From Saccharina japonica (Eukaryota; Sar; Phaeophyceae; Laminariales; Laminariaceae): a stretch of DNA of 64,000 nt. The stretch lies in the NCBI GenBank assembly GCA_008828725.1, contig MEHQ01001899.1:496001-560000 (forward strand). Reading direction: 5' to 3'. Within the stretch, counting starts at the first letter, position 1. Each line of letters begins with the position of its first letter. Both the position numbers and the translations under genes were made by a program. Below the pieces are notes generated by a model, which did not search any database, was not told where the DNA came from, and worked only from the letters and a program-made list of their open reading frames with translations. Positions 62,701 to 64,000 of the stretch are shown here, piece after piece.

Positions 62701-64000
62701 GTGACCAATGAAGCAACTCATTAGTTGCCTCCATGACTGCCCATTCACAATAGTATCATAACGACATGTCACGTTTAACTAGCTCTATCCCTAACACATA
62801 ACTCTACAGGACCACCACAAGGCCCTGGCAACAGTATACCACAAGTACAGTTTGCTCGATCCGGTGGCTGGGAAGCCTACGTTCGGACTGGAGGAATGGA
62901 AGGTGATGCAAAACAAGCAGAACACAAGTTCGACGGCAAGTCGTATGTGCTACTGCTGTTGTAGCGCGTACGCTTGTATCACTACATAACGCGGCACGCA
63001 GTGTCTTGTCTGCACAAAAAGGCAAACAAAATTTTGACACGCTTGTATACCCTCTCAACGCCTCGCGTCTCCAGACGTTTGCTAGCGACGCCCGCCTTAT
63101 CGGCGATAACGTTCACATGCTGAGAATGGGCATCAGAGAGATGAAAGAGCCGTTCTACCTAGCACGGATGCTAGTCAGCGACGAAGTCAAGAGCCGCACA
63201 AAGATGACCCAGGTGACAATGTGCCTGTGGTAAACAACGGCAAGAGTGTTTGGTGCCAGGGAGACCGTTCCAATTCATCCTTAGCTGCCCCCCCCATCGA
63301 ACGGCATGGCACAGCCTCAAAACTCAGTCTGAAGCAAGGCCTGTGGAGCACGGAGGGAACGTGCTCGTTGAAAAATTGTGGGAAAACGAGCGGTGGTGAT
63401 GAAGGAGCTTCGGCGTTTTCGAGCCACCTCCTTGACGCCTGAACATACATGTGACTCGAGGATTAACTGTTGGTGCTTCCTTTCAGCATGACTCGTGTGA
63501 CGTTGGCTTACAAGAGAGTTGGTTGCCAACAAACACAACTAGAGAACGTGTACTCGACCACCCACTGCTGTTTCTCGAACACTCTTGAGCGATTTTGCAA
63601 CTGTGTACTGAGTGGTGGACAGCACCAGCATTGATTGGCTCAATTTTTGTATGTTTTCTAAGGGTCGTTCTTATCGAGCAACTTTTTTCCAAAATTTCCA
63701 AATAATTTTTTCGCGCAATTTTTAGGACTTCCATATTTTCCAAAAATATTTTCCAAATTTTGGAATGCGAAGCCTTCCAAATATTCTGCCCTCTGTAAAA
63801 ATTCCAAATTTCCAAATAAATCCTGTTTTTTTTTTTTTTTTCCTGTTTTTTTTGTAAAATTTATTTGGAAATTTTGGAAAAAAGACGCTCGATAAGAACG
63901 ACCCTAAGACCCAATTTTGCGTGAAATATGACCTCTTATCGTGCCGCAGCTGACCTATGTCGACTTTCTGGAAGCACTGGCGCGACTCGCATGCGTGATT
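36766..64000 (+). CDS. Giant armadillo-repeat protein, probably flagellar/cytoskeletal (39 exons, 3' end outside window)
   Basis: Exons: 36766-36964, 37633-37730, 38219-38297, 38637-38783, 39976-40089, 40755-40899, 41262-41703, 42184-42315, 42891-43130, 44073-44156, 44586-44766, 46026-46082, 46355-46453, 46896-47233, 48201-48311, 49640-49757, 50361-50537, 51080-51171, 51391-51483, 52067-52250, 53360-53532, 54116-54263, 54707-54853, 55882-56632, 56729-56848, 57020-57165, 57718-57771, 58255-58445, 58859-58989, 59375-59509, 59754-59806, 59847-59995, 60184-60514, 61059-61268, 61425-61553, 62222-62338, 62810-62902, 63075-63212, 63950-64000+. All 38 junctions keep phase, giving about 2,130 residues. 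Order: short N-terminal region, armadillo/HEAT-like repeats, low-complexity linker, conserved C-terminal module. The start is unclear (first in-frame ATG 36827). A ciliary role is inferred from my memory of related proteins in flagellated protists. Confidence 0.82.
37200..37245. repeat. 9-bp tandem repeat (CACGATCTG)
   Basis: Five units in the intron 36965-37632, following a copy of the GTGGGAxCYGTATxATCT motif also present at 18.55-18.80 kb. Confidence 0.85.
39280..39497. repeat. 21-bp tandem repeat, about ten copies
   Basis: Unit CCGCACTGTAGAGGCATGCTA (given in parts: CCGCACTGTAGA, then GGCATGCTA), slightly varied, in the intron 38784-39975. It keeps a frame open (PHCRGMLPHCRG…) only because 21 is a multiple of three. 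Confidence 0.92.
39976..54853 (+). CDS. Armadillo gene, helical repeat exons
   Basis: Many exons end or begin inside 40-residue helical repeats typical of armadillo/HEAT folds. Examples: DLAVKCVGALSLLLRSEQAK (41262-41703), WMAAEALAHVLISHGTCRMA (42184-42315), REHSARALCSMLSANQEARR (46355-46453), AWTVWLLARRPENRVSLGRL across 47233/48201, LLAATWLLACDAVNTTKLAM then NGGLQLLV (49640-49757), LLDNGGLEQLCCLIRTAS and LRSLHALLNLS (53360-53532). Exon 48201-48311 has a competing open frame with an ATG (MAASPAAG…); the chosen frame fits both the phase and the repeat pattern. The exon at 51391 and the acceptor at 54116 (or 54135) are the least certain. Confidence 0.8.
41898..42112. repeat. 43-bp tandem repeat, five copies
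   Basis: Copies start at 41898, 41941, 41984, 42027 and 42070. The first four are identical over nearly the full unit and the last has a few changes. It occupies much of the intron 41704-42183, with no unique spacers. Confidence 0.95.
45441..45760. repeat. Direct repeat flanking a 34-bp inverted repeat; includes repeat F copy 2
   Basis: TTAGACTGAAAGTCCACCGA at about 45443 recurs with small changes at 45686. Between them, 45524-45557 and 45599-45632 are inverted copies (30 of 34 bases; GCTTTTCATTGGTCA shared). 45713-45765 matches 6915-6979 in reverse. It lies in the intron 44767-46025 and resembles a composite or decayed MITE. Confidence 0.75.
46896..47233 (+). CDS. Armadillo gene exon with Gly/Asp-rich and KGT-repeat insert
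   Basis: Starts HLLMGRLGSTKLDSTIACSI, runs into a Gly/Asp-rich stretch, a five-serine run and a four-times repeated KGT tripeptide (DNA GGAACGAAA tandem, 47097-47130), then returns to a helical repeat (WTQKQLTSLVWALGHKNQDV). The insert is a loop-like low-complexity expansion between two repeats. The donor is AGT|GTACGT, phase 2. Confidence 0.85.
48422..48584. mobile_element. MITE with 19-bp inverted ends and TA target
   Basis: Starts CAGGATACCTAATAAGAAA and ends in its complement with one mismatch. TA flanks at 48420-48421 and 48585-48586. 163 bp, no coding. Tc1/mariner-like by target; unrelated in sequence to family M. Located in the intron 48312-49639. Confidence 0.85.
49009..49378. repeat. 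Tandem repeat, 24-26 bp unit, about 15 copies
   Basis: Imperfect copies of AAACTTATCAGACGGTTGCTAAGACC-type units (core CAGACGGT, TAAGACC), alternating between 'GGTTGCTAAG' and 'GGTCGGTAAG' variants, in the intron 48312-49639. Followed by a GCAC microsatellite at 49439-49464. Confidence 0.9.
51586..51650. repeat. (GGGAA)13 microsatellite
   Basis: Near-perfect pentamer array in the intron 51484-52066. Confidence 0.95.
53652..53754. mobile_element. Mariner-like MITE, family M, copy 3
   Basis: TA-bounded, ends related to copies at 6761 and 10724 (ATAGTAAATAGGACCTA near the left, TAGGTCCTATTTACTATGG near the right). In the intron 53533-54115. Confidence 0.83.
55783..55807. repeat. Poly-C tract in an armadillo-gene intron
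   Basis: About 18 consecutive C in the intron 54854-55881, about 80 bp before the linker exon. The tract may add to the polypyrimidine character of that intron. Confidence 0.85.
55882..56632 (+). CDS. Armadillo gene low-complexity linker exon (250 residues)
   Basis: The longest exon of the gene. Acceptor CCATAG at 55881, donor GCATTAG|GTCAGA. The protein is rich in Gly, Ala, Thr, Arg and Pro with runs such as TTSATSATRR and FDDGGDDGGNDRGGR. It joins the armadillo half to the C-terminal half and is probably disordered. The open frame continues to a stop at about 56718 if not spliced. Confidence 0.75.
56729..59995 (+). CDS. Armadillo gene, middle conserved region
   Basis: Key stretches: FRWRIFVFDGSQ (56729-56848), VPMEAFRERLLHQAQF (57020-57165), LTKEERDEIFGQAFKE (57718-57771), VVVVEPPLNYKMVFDGPTNI and SMALFPHVQGASVCAPLYEH (58255-58445), YHTSRVICEVLDPGGYPPLS (58859-58989), VLYLPPARRCPPIASHYIPL (59375-59509), DIPGGVAPKGATFSTLY (59754-59806), DFMLFEVGEEMPLEEDDSEP (59847-59995). 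The pattern alternates short beta-rich and acidic segments. Similar 'FPHV.GA.V...L…HFYHTSRV' stretches occur, as I recall, in protist proteins with the same C-terminus; no name is secure. The intron 59807-59846 is only 40 bp. Confidence 0.75.
57371..57415. repeat. 11-bp tandem repeat (CTGCACAAGC)
   Basis: Four to five copies of TGCACAAGCC in the intron 57166-57717. Confidence 0.9.
58180..58228 (-). repeat. Repeat family B, copy 3 (fragment)
   Basis: Reverse complement of the first 37 bp of family B (AAATGACTAAGGCAAGCAAC, then AAATGAGTAC) followed by a C tract. The strand-matched poly-G is therefore conserved at the same end. Another C tract and CA repeat lie on its other side. Confidence 0.78.
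59807..59846 (+). other. 40-bp intron
   Basis: GTAGAA…TTTGCAG between exons ending STLY and starting PCPGA. Forty is not a multiple of three, so removal is needed to keep the downstream frame. Confidence 0.7.
60184..64000 (+). CDS. Armadillo gene, conserved C-terminal helical module (open at window edge)
   Basis: 60184-60514: GSIFAPRRKEAESRSFWDTE and ALDADYGRMLKEDRVLKLV. 61059-61268: APFYKTFLAIFKYYCLTPS and EEIGKIFVLVNFESDK. 61425-61553: RALMRFELMEALIRVAVTMR. 62222-62338: ITIDEQLLVNLHPDAL. 62810-62902: ALATVYHKYSLLDPVAGKPT. 63075-63212: FYLARMLVSDEVKSRTKMTQ. 63950-64000: LTYVDFLEALARLACVI. The block 'SIFAPR.KE…S..F.DTE…F..YC…F.I……LMRFE..EA..R.A…FLEAL.R' recurs in proteins of flagellated protists (from memory). 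EF-hand-like helices are possible but I see no canonical calcium loop. Intron 62339 has a GC donor. Confidence 0.85.
60498..60557 (+). repeat. 30-bp tandem duplication of an exon end with its splice donor
   Basis: The unit containing CATGATGACCTATAGAGTAA occurs twice, at 60499 and 60529, identical over the full 30 bp. The first copy holds the last codons (MMTYR) and donor GTAAAA used in the model. Using the second donor would bring in a TGA. Confidence 0.93.
62339..62344 (+). other. GC splice donor (GCAAGT) in the armadillo gene
   Basis: Exon 62222-62338 ends in a complete CAG codon and the next exon at 62810 begins at a codon boundary (GAC), so only CAG|GCAAGT keeps the frame. The nearby GT (62343) would shift it. 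Confidence 0.85.
63662..63904. mobile_element. Harbinger-like (Tourist-type) MITE with TAA target duplication
   Basis: Starts GGGTCGTTCTTATCGAGC and ends in its complement; the inverted ends extend about 48 bp with two mismatches. TAA on both sides (63659-63661 and 63905-63907). 243 bp, AT-rich inside, no coding. TAA targets and GGG ends fit PIF/Harbinger. It lies in the last intron of the window. Confidence 0.88.

Overview
This is a nuclear genome window from a eukaryote. Coding sequence is broken into many short, GC-rich exons by long introns (mean about 1.0 kb in the first gene, about 0.55 kb in the second). The introns and the 24-kb intergenic gap are full of microsatellites, homopolymer G/C tracts and small non-autonomous transposons. 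The MCM5 protein type, the intron sizes, the repeat style and a large armadillo protein of apparent flagellar type suggest a flagellate-bearing photosynthetic stramenopile, most likely a brown alga of the Ectocarpus/kelp type. That species guess is inference; no marker gene proves it.

Layout. (1) 541-12160, plus strand: the 3' eleven exons of MCM5, the replicative helicase subunit. It is complete to its stop codon, with about 200 N-terminal residues lying before the window. All ten introns have consistent phase, and one uses a GC donor. (2) 12161-36765: intergenic, with no confident gene. It holds repeat families, several DNA-transposon-like elements with visible target-site duplications, a nested insertion stack around 16.4-17.5 kb, tRNA-like sequences, and one possible minus-strand protein-coding exon around 25.5-26.2 kb (poly-Gln/His and poly-Glu). 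(3) About 36766 to the right edge, plus strand: one very large gene reconstructed here from 39 phase-consistent exons, about 2,130 residues so far and still open at 64000. Its first half is made of armadillo/HEAT-like helical repeats. A 250-residue low-complexity linker follows, then a conserved C-terminal module that I recall from proteins of flagellated protists. The 5' end of this gene is uncertain.

The two genes point the same way but nothing suggests functional coupling: MCM5 is a nuclear replication factor, the armadillo protein is probably cytoskeletal or flagellar. The most unusual sequence-level observations are tandem duplications that copy a splice donor together with its exon end (once in each gene), two GC-AG introns, a 40-bp intron, repeat modules that start at poly-G tracts, and the nested transposon stack. 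I saw no convincing undescribed defence or biosynthetic system.
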